NCBI GenBank assembly: GCA_964432985.1
Contig: CAYSPT010000016.1
Location: forward strand, 20,277-84,276
Reading direction: 5' to 3'
Source of the DNA: CAYSPT01 sp964432985
Lineage (GTDB): Bacteria; Muiribacteriota; CAYSPT01
DNA: 64,000 nucleotides
The notes below the pieces were generated by a model that saw nothing but the letters and a program-made list of their open reading frames with translations, searched no databases and had not been told where the DNA came from. Positions within the stretch are counted from its first letter, which is position 1. Each line of letters starts with the position of its first letter. Below, in pieces: positions 15,918-23,538 of the stretch. Position numbers and translations under genes: made by a program.

Positions 15918-17786
15918 GTGGAAGATCTGGCGGGCCGGTCCATCGCTTCCTACACGCTTAAGGAACTTATCGGTGAAGGCGGTATGGCAACCGTCTACAA
16001 AGCTATCCAGGACTCTCTGGGCAGAACGGTGGCCCTCAAAGTACTCAGGCCGGAAGTCACCACCAGCGCCGGATTTATGAAGCGGTTTCACAACGAGGTA
16101 CGCACCGTCTCCGTTCTCAAGAAGCACCCCAATATTTCCTACCCGTACACATCGGGGGAAGAGGATGGATTTCATTACCTGGTGATGGAGTACATTGACG
16201 GAAAGAACCTCAAGGATGTCATCCGCGCCGAGGGCCGGCTGTCAGTCAGTCGCAGCATCGATGTGGCACTTCAGGTATGCGAAGCGCTGGCCTACGCTCA
16301 CGCCCGGGGAATTATACACCGTGACGTGAAGCCGGCGAACATCATGGTTACTCCTTCGGGCGAAGTCAAGGTCACCGATTTCGGTGTAGCCAAAACCCGG
16401 TATTCGGAGCAGTTGACGGTAACGGGAGCCATCGTCGGCACGCCGGTCTACATGTCTCCGGAACAGGCAAGCGGTGTACGGACCGACCACCGCGCCGACG
16501 TCTACTCCGTGGGCGTGCTGCTGTATGAAATGCTTTCGGGAGAAGTACCGTTTAAAGGACAGGACCTGGTTTCGCTGATCTACCAGATAACCAACACCTC
16601 ACCGGCGCTGCTTACCGACCTGGTTCCCGATATACCTCCACGTCTTGGTCGTATCGTGGCCATGGCTCTGGACCGGGACCGTAATATCAGGTATCAGGAC
16701 ATCAAAAAGCTGAAACGCGATCTGGAAAAGATCCTCCGCGAAATCCGGCTCGGTACGGTAAAACGCTCATCCCGCGATAAGGGCAAGGCAAAAAAGGCAC
16801 CGGTGAGTGAACTCTACCGTCCGCATCCCGACTCCCGGTCCCACTCCGATGACCCCGTTATGGAAACCGTCACTCGTGTAACCTCCGGTACAGCTGTTGT
16901 GGATGCTATGGAAACCAGGGTCATCGAGCCGGGTGATTACAACATCTCCGACCGGTCGGTTCCCGCTTTTTCCACGCCGCCGCCAGCGATTACCATAACT
17001 CAGGCCAGGCGTACTTCCAGGAAAACCAGCCGTTTTGGGCTTATAATGTTCACCGCACTGGTCAGCCTGGCCCTGGCTGGTGCCGCTCTGTACGGGTTCA
17101 GATATTATCTCCGTCACCGTCTGCTGCGCGAAGCCCGCCATGAAATGGCGCTGGCCCAGTACGGCAAAGTCATCCGCAAGCTTGAACCGCTGGCGAAGCA
17201 GAGAGGTATCACTCCTGAACTGCAGTCACTGCTCGGTCTGGCATATTACAAGAAAAAGCACTACGACGAGGCGCTGTATCATATAAAAGAAGCAGTAACT
17301 GCAGATCCTGACAACGCCCTGTACCACTTTAATCTGGCCATGACCTACGAGAAATTGGAGGCCCGCCTGGCCGCCATCAAGCACTTTCGCCTGGCCATCG
17401 AACTCGATCCAAATGTAGTCATGTTTTACGACAGATTCGGCGAGTGGGTACTGGTAGCCTCCAAACGTATCGATGAAGCACGGGAACGCGCCTACCTCGG
17501 TTTAGCCGCCATGCCCGTCTTCGATGATTCCGGTTCGTTGATCGGGATGCGTGTAACCGGTATAGACCCTGGTTCCGCCGCGGCTCGGATGGCTATCCGG
17601 CGGGGAGATATCGTAACGCACATCGAGGACATGCCGGTTACCGGGATGCTTTCAATTAAACGAAAACTCGATGACATCGTGCCGGGAGAAGCGCTGCTTC
17701 TGAGGATTCTCCGGGGGGAGCGAGTGGTGTATTATAATTTTATGACCGGAAAACAACCGGCGCTGCACCGGGAAGGATACCTGTAA
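15918..17786 (+). CDS. Membrane Ser/Thr protein kinase with extracytoplasmic TPR and PDZ domains
   Basis: 622 residues, GTG start preceded by GGGAGGT. Hanks-type kinase domain at about 12-275: P-loop GEGGMATVYK, Lys in VALKVL, HRDVKPANIMV, DFG, GTPVYMSPEQASG activation segment. All catalytic residues are present. A basic, Thr/Ser-rich juxtamembrane region (275-370) leads to a TM helix (about 372-395), so the C-terminus is outside the cytoplasm. There, TPR-like repeats (about 400-520) are followed by a PDZ domain (about 530-612: VTGIDPGSAAARMAIRRGD). PDZ as the sensor end of a bacterial kinase is uncommon; it may bind unfolded C-termini or an envelope protease. A second kinase gene begins three bases after the stop. 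Confidence 0.93.
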   Translation: MEDLAGRSIASYTLKELIGEGGMATVYKAIQDSLGRTVALKVLRPEVTTSAGFMKRFHNEVRTVSVLKKHPNISYPYTSGEEDGFHYLVMEYIDGKNLKDVIRAEGRLSVSRSIDVALQVCEALAYAHARGIIHRDVKPANIMVTPSGEVKVTDFGVAKTRYSEQLTVTGAIVGTPVYMSPEQASGVRTDHRADVYSVGVLLYEMLSGEVPFKGQDLVSLIYQITNTSPALLTDLVPDIPPRLGRIVAMALDRDRNIRYQDIKKLKRDLEKILREIRLGTVKRSSRDKGKAKKAPVSELYRPHPDSRSHSDDPVMETVTRVTSGTAVVDAMETRVIEPGDYNISDRSVPAFSTPPPAITITQARRTSRKTSRFGLIMFTALVSLALAGAALYGFRYYLRHRLLREARHEMALAQYGKVIRKLEPLAKQRGITPELQSLLGLAYYKKKHYDEALYHIKEAVTADPDNALYHFNLAMTYEKLEARLAAIKHFRLAIELDPNVVMFYDRFGEWVLVASKRIDEARERAYLGLAAMPVFDDSGSLIGMRVTGIDPGSAAARMAIRRGDIVTHIEDMPVTGMLSIKRKLDDIVPGEALLLRILRGERVVYYNFMTGKQPALHREGYL

Positions 17787-17789
17787 CAC

Positions 17790-20318
17790 GTGGAACATGT
17801 TCCCGAGGAACTCCTCGGTAAATACAAAATAGAGCGCGAACTCGGCTCCGGCGGCATGGCACGGGTCTATCTGGCCACCCTCCTGGCGTTTGATAAGCCG
17901 GTAGCTATTAAGATACTGCACGACCGCCTCTCCGATGATCCGGACTACATCAACCGGTTTCACCGCGAAGCCCGCGCCGCCATCAAGCTGCCGCTTCATC
18001 CCCGTGTTGCCTTTGTGCATGATTCAGGGCGGATAGACGGGCTCCATTTTATCGTCATGGAATTCGTTCAGGGTAAAACCCTGAAAGAATTTCTGAAAAA
18101 CGGGGAAATTACCAGTGTCGGCCAGGCGCTCGACATTGCCGAACAGATCCTGGAAGCGCTCGAATTCATACAGGAATATGGGATAGTTCACCGGGACGTG
18201 AAACCGAGTAATGTGATGATTCACCGGGATGGATCGATTAAACTGACTGATTTTGGTGTGGCCAGGGAAATACAGAGAAAAGACATCACCCGGGCGGGAG
18301 AAATAATCGGTACCCCGGAGTACATGTCACCGGAACAGGCTTCGGGGGGCAAGATAGATGTCCGCAGCGATGTGTTCGCAGTTGGTAATGTACTGTATGA
18401 AATGCTGGCGGGCCGGGCCCCGTTTTCCGCCCCTACCGCCCTGGCGTCCCTCTACAAAGTGCTCAAGACTCCCGCCGAGCCTATCGGTAATCTAGTGCCG
18501 AAGATTCCGGAGTCCCTGAGCCGGCTGGTCCACCGCTCGCTGCAGAAAGATCCCCGCCATCGTTTCACCAGCGCCAGGGATATGCTTTCGGATCTGCATT
18601 CGGTGCGCTCCTCGCTTTCCGGGGAAGCGCTGGCTCTGCCTCCCGGTTCCCGCACAGCCGCCCGGGGGGACGACACGGTGCTGAAAGGTCCGGGGGGAGA
18701 AACAACTACATCGGCCGCTTTGTATACCTTCGACACCATAGATGGCAAGGGCTGGTCGGGGTGGCAAAGGACCATAGTGCTGGCAGGAGCTTTGGGAGCG
18801 ATCGTGACCATGGTTTACCTGGGACATCTCAGGTTGACCACCGCCGGCCTCGAAAAGATGTCAGGCTCTGTGGACGGTCCGGCTGTTGTCCCCCTGTCCA
18901 TTCCGGGGGTTGTTGAAGAAACAACACCGGACTCTGGTGATGCGGCTGCACCGGCGGACGATACCGGGGCCGAACCGGAGATCGGCGGCCCGGCTGCAGA
19001 TGGTAGGCTGGAACCGGAGACGGGCGGCGTACCCGCGGTGACAGCCGTTGCAGGCCCGCTCGGCGAAAGCGGTTCCGGCACTCCTGCTGCCACAGTGGAA
19101 CTGTCAATCTCCGCGAGGACTCTCGCGGAGACGACCACCACGGGAACTGTTGAAATCTTAACCGCCCCCGAAGCTATGGCCGGTACGGGTGAAGCGGCGC
19201 CCGAAGACGATGTGGAAGTATGGCTTGAAGATGAAGAAGTGCGCTCGGCACTTCAAGCCGCTGACGAAAAGGAGGCCTCCGGGGACTACCTGGCCGCAAT
19301 CGCTTTTCTCGAGCGTTTACTGCCTGCGGATCCACCTGCAGATTCGCCTGCGATACCTCCTGCAGGTAAGCGGCTGGTACTTCTCAAGCTCGGTTGGAAT
19401 TACCTGCGGCTGGGGCTATACGGCGAGGCGCTGGGCGAGGCCGACAGGGTACTTAGGGTGACTCCGCATGAAGCTGAAGGCCATTTACTGCGCGGCGCTT
19501 CTCTGCTCAACAAGTTCTTTTACGAAAACCGTATCGGTCTCGGCGGCAACCAGGACGAATATTATGAAGCGGAATCGGAGATAAAGTATTCGCTCGTTTA
19601 CGATCCCTCTCTCACGGAAGCGATCTATTACCTGGGTGAAATTTATCTGCACCGCGAATGGTATGACCGGGCCAAGAGCCAGTTCCTGGAGGTTCTTTCC
19701 CTGGACAACTCCAACGCTCGGGCCCATCATATGCTCGGGGTGACCTATCTGAAACTCGACCAGCCGCACATGGCCAGGGGCCGGACGGAGCGGGCCATTT
19801 CACTTAATCCCAATTTCATGGAAGCCAGGATCGATCACGTGCGTGTCCTGTTGGCCCTGGATGACGAGCTGAAGGCCGAGAAGGAAGCCCGCGCACTGGT
19901 CGAGCTGGCGCCCGAGAAGGGAGACGTCCGGATGGTGTATGCAGAAGCATTGACCGCTTCAAGAGATTACAACGGCGCCCTGGATCAGCTGCAAAAAGCG
20001 CTGGAGTTTGGAGTGTCGGGACTGGAGTGTGACCGCGAGCGCAGCCGGGTTTTCTTTCTGAAAGCCTTCAATGTCCACTCCGTCACGGTTGGCGAGAAGG
20101 TCCACTGGTATCAGGAATCACTCAAAGCTTACCCGGAGAACAACCTGGCCCGGGAAAACCTGGCAGCGGTTTACACCCAGATGGGAGTCGAAAGCGGTGA
20201 CCTGTTCGAGAAAGAAAAATGGTACCGCAAGGCGCTGGAGGTTGATCCCGACTGCCTGGAAGCGCGCATGAACCTGCGAGCCATCCGCGCGCGCCTGCAG
20301 AAGGAGGGAGGAAAATGA
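17790..20318 (+). CDS. Membrane Ser/Thr protein kinase with long linker and C-terminal TPR array
   Basis: 842 residues, GTG start three bases after the previous stop. Kinase domain about 11-270 with GSGGMARVY, VAIKIL, HRDVKPSNVM, DFG and GTPEYMSPEQASG, all intact. TM helix at about 325-347. Then an Ala/Pro/Gly/Glu/Thr-rich low-complexity linker (about 350-480), probably extended across the periplasm, and about eight TPRs (480-840; for example AIYYLGEIYLHREWYDRAKSQF). It is not a copy of its neighbour: the extracytoplasmic parts differ and it has no PDZ. Co-transcription and shared topology suggest the two kinases act in one envelope-sensing pathway. Its stop overlaps the Rieske gene by four bases. 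Confidence 0.93.
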   Translation: MEHVPEELLGKYKIERELGSGGMARVYLATLLAFDKPVAIKILHDRLSDDPDYINRFHREARAAIKLPLHPRVAFVHDSGRIDGLHFIVMEFVQGKTLKEFLKNGEITSVGQALDIAEQILEALEFIQEYGIVHRDVKPSNVMIHRDGSIKLTDFGVAREIQRKDITRAGEIIGTPEYMSPEQASGGKIDVRSDVFAVGNVLYEMLAGRAPFSAPTALASLYKVLKTPAEPIGNLVPKIPESLSRLVHRSLQKDPRHRFTSARDMLSDLHSVRSSLSGEALALPPGSRTAARGDDTVLKGPGGETTTSAALYTFDTIDGKGWSGWQRTIVLAGALGAIVTMVYLGHLRLTTAGLEKMSGSVDGPAVVPLSIPGVVEETTPDSGDAAAPADDTGAEPEIGGPAADGRLEPETGGVPAVTAVAGPLGESGSGTPAATVELSISARTLAETTTTGTVEILTAPEAMAGTGEAAPEDDVEVWLEDEEVRSALQAADEKEASGDYLAAIAFLERLLPADPPADSPAIPPAGKRLVLLKLGWNYLRLGLYGEALGEADRVLRVTPHEAEGHLLRGASLLNKFFYENRIGLGGNQDEYYEAESEIKYSLVYDPSLTEAIYYLGEIYLHREWYDRAKSQFLEVLSLDNSNARAHHMLGVTYLKLDQPHMARGRTERAISLNPNFMEARIDHVRVLLALDDELKAEKEARALVELAPEKGDVRMVYAEALTASRDYNGALDQLQKALEFGVSGLECDRERSRVFFLKAFNVHSVTVGEKVHWYQESLKAYPENNLARENLAAVYTQMGVESGDLFEKEKWYRKALEVDPDCLEARMNLRAIRARLQKEGGK

Positions 20319-20755
20319 GATCCAACACTAAGACAGGAGCACTGTTAGCTCTCATTATACTGCTGTGTGTGCTTGTAGCCGGATGTTTGTGTATCGCCGG
20401 ATGCGGAAAGCAGCCGGAGAAAGCGTCCAAGATTTCTGCCGGGGGACAGTCGTCGGAGAAGCAATCCGCTACATTTGTCGCCACGACTGCGGCTGTTCCT
20501 CCGGGATCAACCTTCGAGTTTTCGTATCAGGGGCAGAAGGCAATCTTGATCAACTTCAAAGGTCAGTACCGGGCTTATGCCAACCACTGCAATCACGCGG
20601 GAGGTCCCTGTGCGCTCAAGGAAGACAAGACCGTGTGCAAGTGGCACGGTGCCCAATTCGATCCAATGACCGGTAAACTTCTGAGGGGACCGGCCACCGC
20701 CGGTTTGAAAGCTATCGAAATCGTTGTGGAAAACGACAGCATTATGGCCAGGTGA
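20315..20755 (+). CDS. Rieske [2Fe-2S] lipoprotein
   Basis: 146 residues. A hydrophobic N-terminus with two possible lipobox cysteines (VAGC at 21-24, IAGC at 27-30) suggests a lipoprotein in the periplasmic leaflet. The Rieske cluster ligands are complete: C92-x-H94 in HCNHAGGP and C108-x2-H111 in CKWHGAQF, with the GPATAGL loop after them. The fold is the soluble NirD/ferredoxin-like type, not the cytochrome bc1 type. ATGA overlap with the upstream kinase indicates translational coupling. No oxidoreductase partner is encoded nearby, so it may be a redox sensor or donor tied to the kinases; this is inference. Confidence 0.9.
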   Translation: MRSNTKTGALLALIILLCVLVAGCLCIAGCGKQPEKASKISAGGQSSEKQSATFVATTAAVPPGSTFEFSYQGQKAILINFKGQYRAYANHCNHAGGPCALKEDKTVCKWHGAQFDPMTGKLLRGPATAGLKAIEIVVENDSIMAR

Positions 20756-20868
20756 CATCCTGCAGCCCAGAAGAAAGCGCCTGGCGTTCTTGTATTTCAT
20801 CCCAAAGCGTCTCTGCTGCAAACTTTGCGGTTGTGCTGTATAGATAGGTATTGATACAATAAATCGTC

Positions 20869-21342
20869 ATGAAACTTCACAACGGCCGGGCGGACATATT
20901 CGAAAAGTACAAGAAAGTGGTTTTTTCCGTAACCAATTTCTACCTGGACAACCCCAGCGACCGGGAGGATGTTTTCCAGGAAACTTGGCTCAATGTCTTC
21001 AAGAACATGAAATCGTTCGACGCCCGTTCGAAGCTGTCCACCTGGATCTACTCGGTAGCTAAAAACACCGCTTTGAATTTCAGACGTAAGAAAAAGCCGG
21101 TGACTCTTGAAGAAGAACCGGCCACGAAGAAAAGCGCCCTGGATGACAGCGTCATCAAGAAACTCGACATTCAGCAGGCCATGGATAAACTCAGTGCTTC
21201 CGAGCAGGAGGTCATCTTTTTGCATTACAGTCAGGATTACAGCTACCAGGAGATGGCGGAGAAACTGGGGCTCAATGTGTCTACGGTGAAGTCGCGTCTT
21301 TTCGAAGCACGCAAGAAAATGAGAGTGTTTCTGGCACGATAG
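20869..21342 (+). CDS. ECF-family RNA polymerase sigma factor
   Basis: 157 residues, short even for ECF. Region 2 (about 8-72) includes NPSDREDVFQETWLNVF and the WIYSVAKNTALNFRRKKK promoter-melting helix; region 4 (about 100-155) includes LSASEQEVIFLHYSQDYSYQEMAEKLGLNVSTVKSRL, the helix-turn-helix for the -35. No extra C-terminal sensor domain. It is followed by a zinc-finger/FecR protein, the normal arrangement of sigma and anti-sigma. I see no clear ribosome site before ATG 20869. The 113-bp space upstream may hold its own promoter, but I cannot assign one firmly. Confidence 0.93.
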   Translation: MKLHNGRADIFEKYKKVVFSVTNFYLDNPSDREDVFQETWLNVFKNMKSFDARSKLSTWIYSVAKNTALNFRRKKKPVTLEEEPATKKSALDDSVIKKLDIQQAMDKLSASEQEVIFLHYSQDYSYQEMAEKLGLNVSTVKSRLFEARKKMRVFLAR

Positions 21343-21359
21343 GAAAAAAAATGAAAAAG

Positions 21360-21393
21360 TTTCCAACTTTTCTCAATCTGCCGCAACCTATGG
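21360..21393 (+). promoter_or_regulatory. Candidate ECF-sigma promoter upstream of the anti-sigma/FecR gene
   Basis: TTTCCAACTTT (21360-21370), then 15 bases, then ACCTATGG (21386-21393). The same 11-mer, spacing and ACnnATGG block recur at 23409-23442. The AAC core fits ECF -35 elements. A GCGGCC-GGCCGC hairpin (21415-21432) lies in the predicted leader. Confidence 0.5.
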
Positions 21394-21456
21394 GACAGAA
21401 ACACAAAAAAATCGGCGGCCGCAGCAGGCCGCAGAACAAAACGGGAGATGACAGTC

Positions 21457-22665
21457 GTGAGGGAATTCAAGTGCAGTGAGATGGAAGAGCTGATCCAGCT
21501 GAAGCTTGATGGCGAGCTGGATGCTGCCGACGCCGCGACGCTTGAGCGGCACCTGTCGGTATGTTCCGGCTGCCAGGCGGTGGCGGATCAGTACGAAGCC
21601 CTTGACCACTCATTGCTGTTCCATATCAGAGTCGAGGAGGCCGTGCCGCAGTACGTTCCGAAGTCGACATTCATCGAGTCGCTGAAAGCATCCCTGGACA
21701 CCCTGGCAGCTTCTATCGAGCGGGCACTGTTAATCAAGCCCCGCTACCAGCTGGCCATGGCGGCCATTGCGGTGGTTTTGCTTATCGCCGCGGTGCCGGT
21801 TTTTCTCCGGCCGGGAATGCCCGGAGCGGTATCGAATGGTTCGTCCTCCGAGCAGGCAGCCACTGTCTGTGCCTTCAACATCAAGACTGTCAAGCCATCG
21901 GCCAGGGTGGGAAGCCATCTTCGCTCCGCAAAAGAAATCGACGCTTACGGGGAACGCGCTCTGAGTGAGCGTGATTACATCGTTACGGGTTCTTCTGGAT
22001 CTGTTGAATTGGCCTATAATCAGCATTCCACGGTCAGAATTTCATCCGATTCGCAGGTCAGACTGGGTGACAGCAGTCTTCAGGTCACCCGGGGCGGCGT
22101 GTGGATGGACCACCACGATGGAGACTTCGAGATATCTTCTCCCACCGCCCGGTTGGGTGTTATGGGGACCATCTTCGGCATGGAAGTCCAGAAAAATGGC
22201 AGCACTACCGCCTACTGTGAAGACGGACAAATTTGGGTCAGGGGTATCAATGACATTGAAAAAACCTTTGTGACCGCCGGCAAGCAGGTCATTGTTTCTC
22301 AGTCGGGTACGGCGGCCGCCATAACGGCCTACAAATCACGGCACGGCCGTCTGAATACCCATATCGGTGCCGCGTCTGTTACCGACAGCCACACCGGGAC
22401 AGGTTCCACCAGCGATCCGGCTTCCGTTCAAACTGGTGAAGGATCGCTTCAGGTAGGTACGGACACGCTGCTGATGAACATCGTGGATGATACTGAGTAC
22501 ATCTATGGGCTTTACCGAAGCCACCACAACCGTAATCCGAAATCCGATGAACTCCACACCTTGCTTAAAGCCCTGGAGAGCGGCGAGTTCACCAGGCAGG
22601 ATATTGAAAAAGCCGTGCTCGATCAGGATTTCTTCCGACGGCTGGCGCAGAAGTTTAACCACTAA
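21457..22665 (+). CDS. Anti-sigma factor candidate: zinc-finger (ZAS) plus FecR domain
   Basis: 402 residues. The cytoplasmic N-terminus has the ZAS-type H-x3-C-x2-C motif in ERHLSVCSGCQ (about 30-40), typical for zinc anti-sigma factors binding ECF region 2/4. A TM helix follows (about 95-115, AMAAIAVVLLIAAVPVFL), then a periplasmic FecR domain (about 150-265: YIVTGSSGSVELAY, GGVWMDHHDGDFEISSPTARLGVMGTIF in two pieces) and an uncharacterised helical tail. I prefer GTG 21457 (GGGAG about nine bases upstream) over ATG 21448, which nearly abuts it. It lies directly downstream of the sigma gene. FecR domains often sense surface or polymer signals, so it probably holds the sigma factor until an envelope cue arrives. 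Confidence 0.85.
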   Translation: MREFKCSEMEELIQLKLDGELDAADAATLERHLSVCSGCQAVADQYEALDHSLLFHIRVEEAVPQYVPKSTFIESLKASLDTLAASIERALLIKPRYQLAMAAIAVVLLIAAVPVFLRPGMPGAVSNGSSSEQAATVCAFNIKTVKPSARVGSHLRSAKEIDAYGERALSERDYIVTGSSGSVELAYNQHSTVRISSDSQVRLGDSSLQVTRGGVWMDHHDGDFEISSPTARLGVMGTIFGMEVQKNGSTTAYCEDGQIWVRGINDIEKTFVTAGKQVIVSQSGTAAAITAYKSRHGRLNTHIGAASVTDSHTGTGSTSDPASVQTGEGSLQVGTDTLLMNIVDDTEYIYGLYRSHHNRNPKSDELHTLLKALESGEFTRQDIEKAVLDQDFFRRLAQKFNH

Positions 22666-22697
22666 CCACTAGTACCAACGGACTCAGGAGGAGCGGC

Positions 22698-23369
22698 ATG
22701 AGTATGAGACGGCCCGGCTGGCTAATACGGCCCGGCTGTCTGTTTCTGCTCGCTGCCAGCCTGTTCTTTTTTTGTCCCCTCTCCGCTTTCTGCCAGGGCA
22801 CCACCACCCAGGAAGGCAGTCTTCCGCTCCCACCGTTACCCCCCGGGATACCGTTACCCGATTTCAGTAACCTGGGATTGCCGAATCCTCCCGTTCCCGG
22901 TCTTCCCAACCTGGGTAACGCCCTACTGCCCATTCCGGGACTTTCCAACTTCTCCAATCCCTACGGTATCTTCGGCAACCAATCTGACAGCCAGGTGCTC
23001 TCCCTGTACGCACCGCACCTGGGGATCCACAACCCGTACCAGGCGGGATCTTACGCTTTCAATTTCTGGAAGCATCGTATGGAATGGGCAAAGCTCAATC
23101 CGGAGAAAGCCTGGTTTCTGCCCCGCCGTCCCGACGGTACGGTGATATTCGAAGGCGAGAAAGATGTTATCTCCGACTCCATGGAAGAGGATGTTCCCAT
23201 CAAGGTCATGCTCAAGACCAACCTGTCCAATCCCGGACCGCTCAACTCGCTGAATCAATTACAGCACCTGCAGGAGCCGGCCGAATCCGTACAGGACGGC
23301 GAAGAGTTCTTAAACCGCCGGCAGATTCCTTTGAAACGGATGCAGCAGGATTACGGTCTGTCCCGCTGA
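22698..23369 (+). CDS. Exported proline-rich protein of unknown function
   Basis: 223 residues, strong ribosome site AGGAGGAG before ATG 22698. Signal peptide ending near SAFCQG, then a Leu/Pro/Gly/Asn-rich low-complexity region (about 42-95, motifs such as LPLPPLPPGIPLP and VPGLPNLGN), then a compact segment with FNFWKHRMEWAKLNP and VIFEGEKDVISD that I do not recognise. It lies 32 bp after the FecR gene and is probably in that transcript, so it may be a target or ligand of the sigma/anti-sigma pair. Confidence 0.7.
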   Translation: MSMRRPGWLIRPGCLFLLAASLFFFCPLSAFCQGTTTQEGSLPLPPLPPGIPLPDFSNLGLPNPPVPGLPNLGNALLPIPGLSNFSNPYGIFGNQSDSQVLSLYAPHLGIHNPYQAGSYAFNFWKHRMEWAKLNPEKAWFLPRRPDGTVIFEGEKDVISDSMEEDVPIKVMLKTNLSNPGPLNSLNQLQHLQEPAESVQDGEEFLNRRQIPLKRMQQDYGLSR

Positions 23370-23408
23370 CCTTCCTTCAGCACACAAACCACAACCTAAA
23401 GAAAATAC

Positions 23409-23442
23409 TTTCCAACTTTCCTCGAATTTCATATACTAATGG
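23409..23442 (+). promoter_or_regulatory. Candidate ECF-sigma promoter, second copy
   Basis: TTTCCAACTTT (23409-23419), 15 bases, ACTAATGG (23435-23442). Identical 11-mer and spacing to 21360-21393. A sigma-70 reading is also possible here (TTTCCA, 17-base spacer, TATACT at 23432-23437), but the first copy has no such -10. Confidence 0.5.
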
Positions 23443-23447
23443 AGTGA

Positions 23448-23490
23448 AGCTTCGAGGGAAAAGCGAAGCTCTGATAACCCCCGAATGGGG
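23448..23490 (+). promoter_or_regulatory. Structured 5' leader with two hairpins
   Basis: AGCTTCG (23448-23454) pairs perfectly with CGAAGCT (23464-23470). A second stem CCCC-GAAT-GGGG is at 23479-23490. The first stem starts where the transcript from the 23409 promoter should begin, like 5' stabilising hairpins on envelope-protein mRNAs. It matches no riboswitch class I know. Confidence 0.5.
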
Positions 23491-23538
23491 CTGAAACCAA
23501 AATACAAAGAATGTTATTAAAGAAAGGATGTGAGCAGT

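Noticed and set aside
22651..22670. AACCACT duplication across the FecR-gene stop as another gene-end repeat
   Set aside because: Only two copies of seven bases, too short to exclude chance, so not counted with the stop-codon repeats.
23448..23490. Known riboswitch (c-di-GMP, preQ1, fluoride) in the leader
   Set aside because: None of the conserved core bases of those classes are present; only two plain stems are visible.
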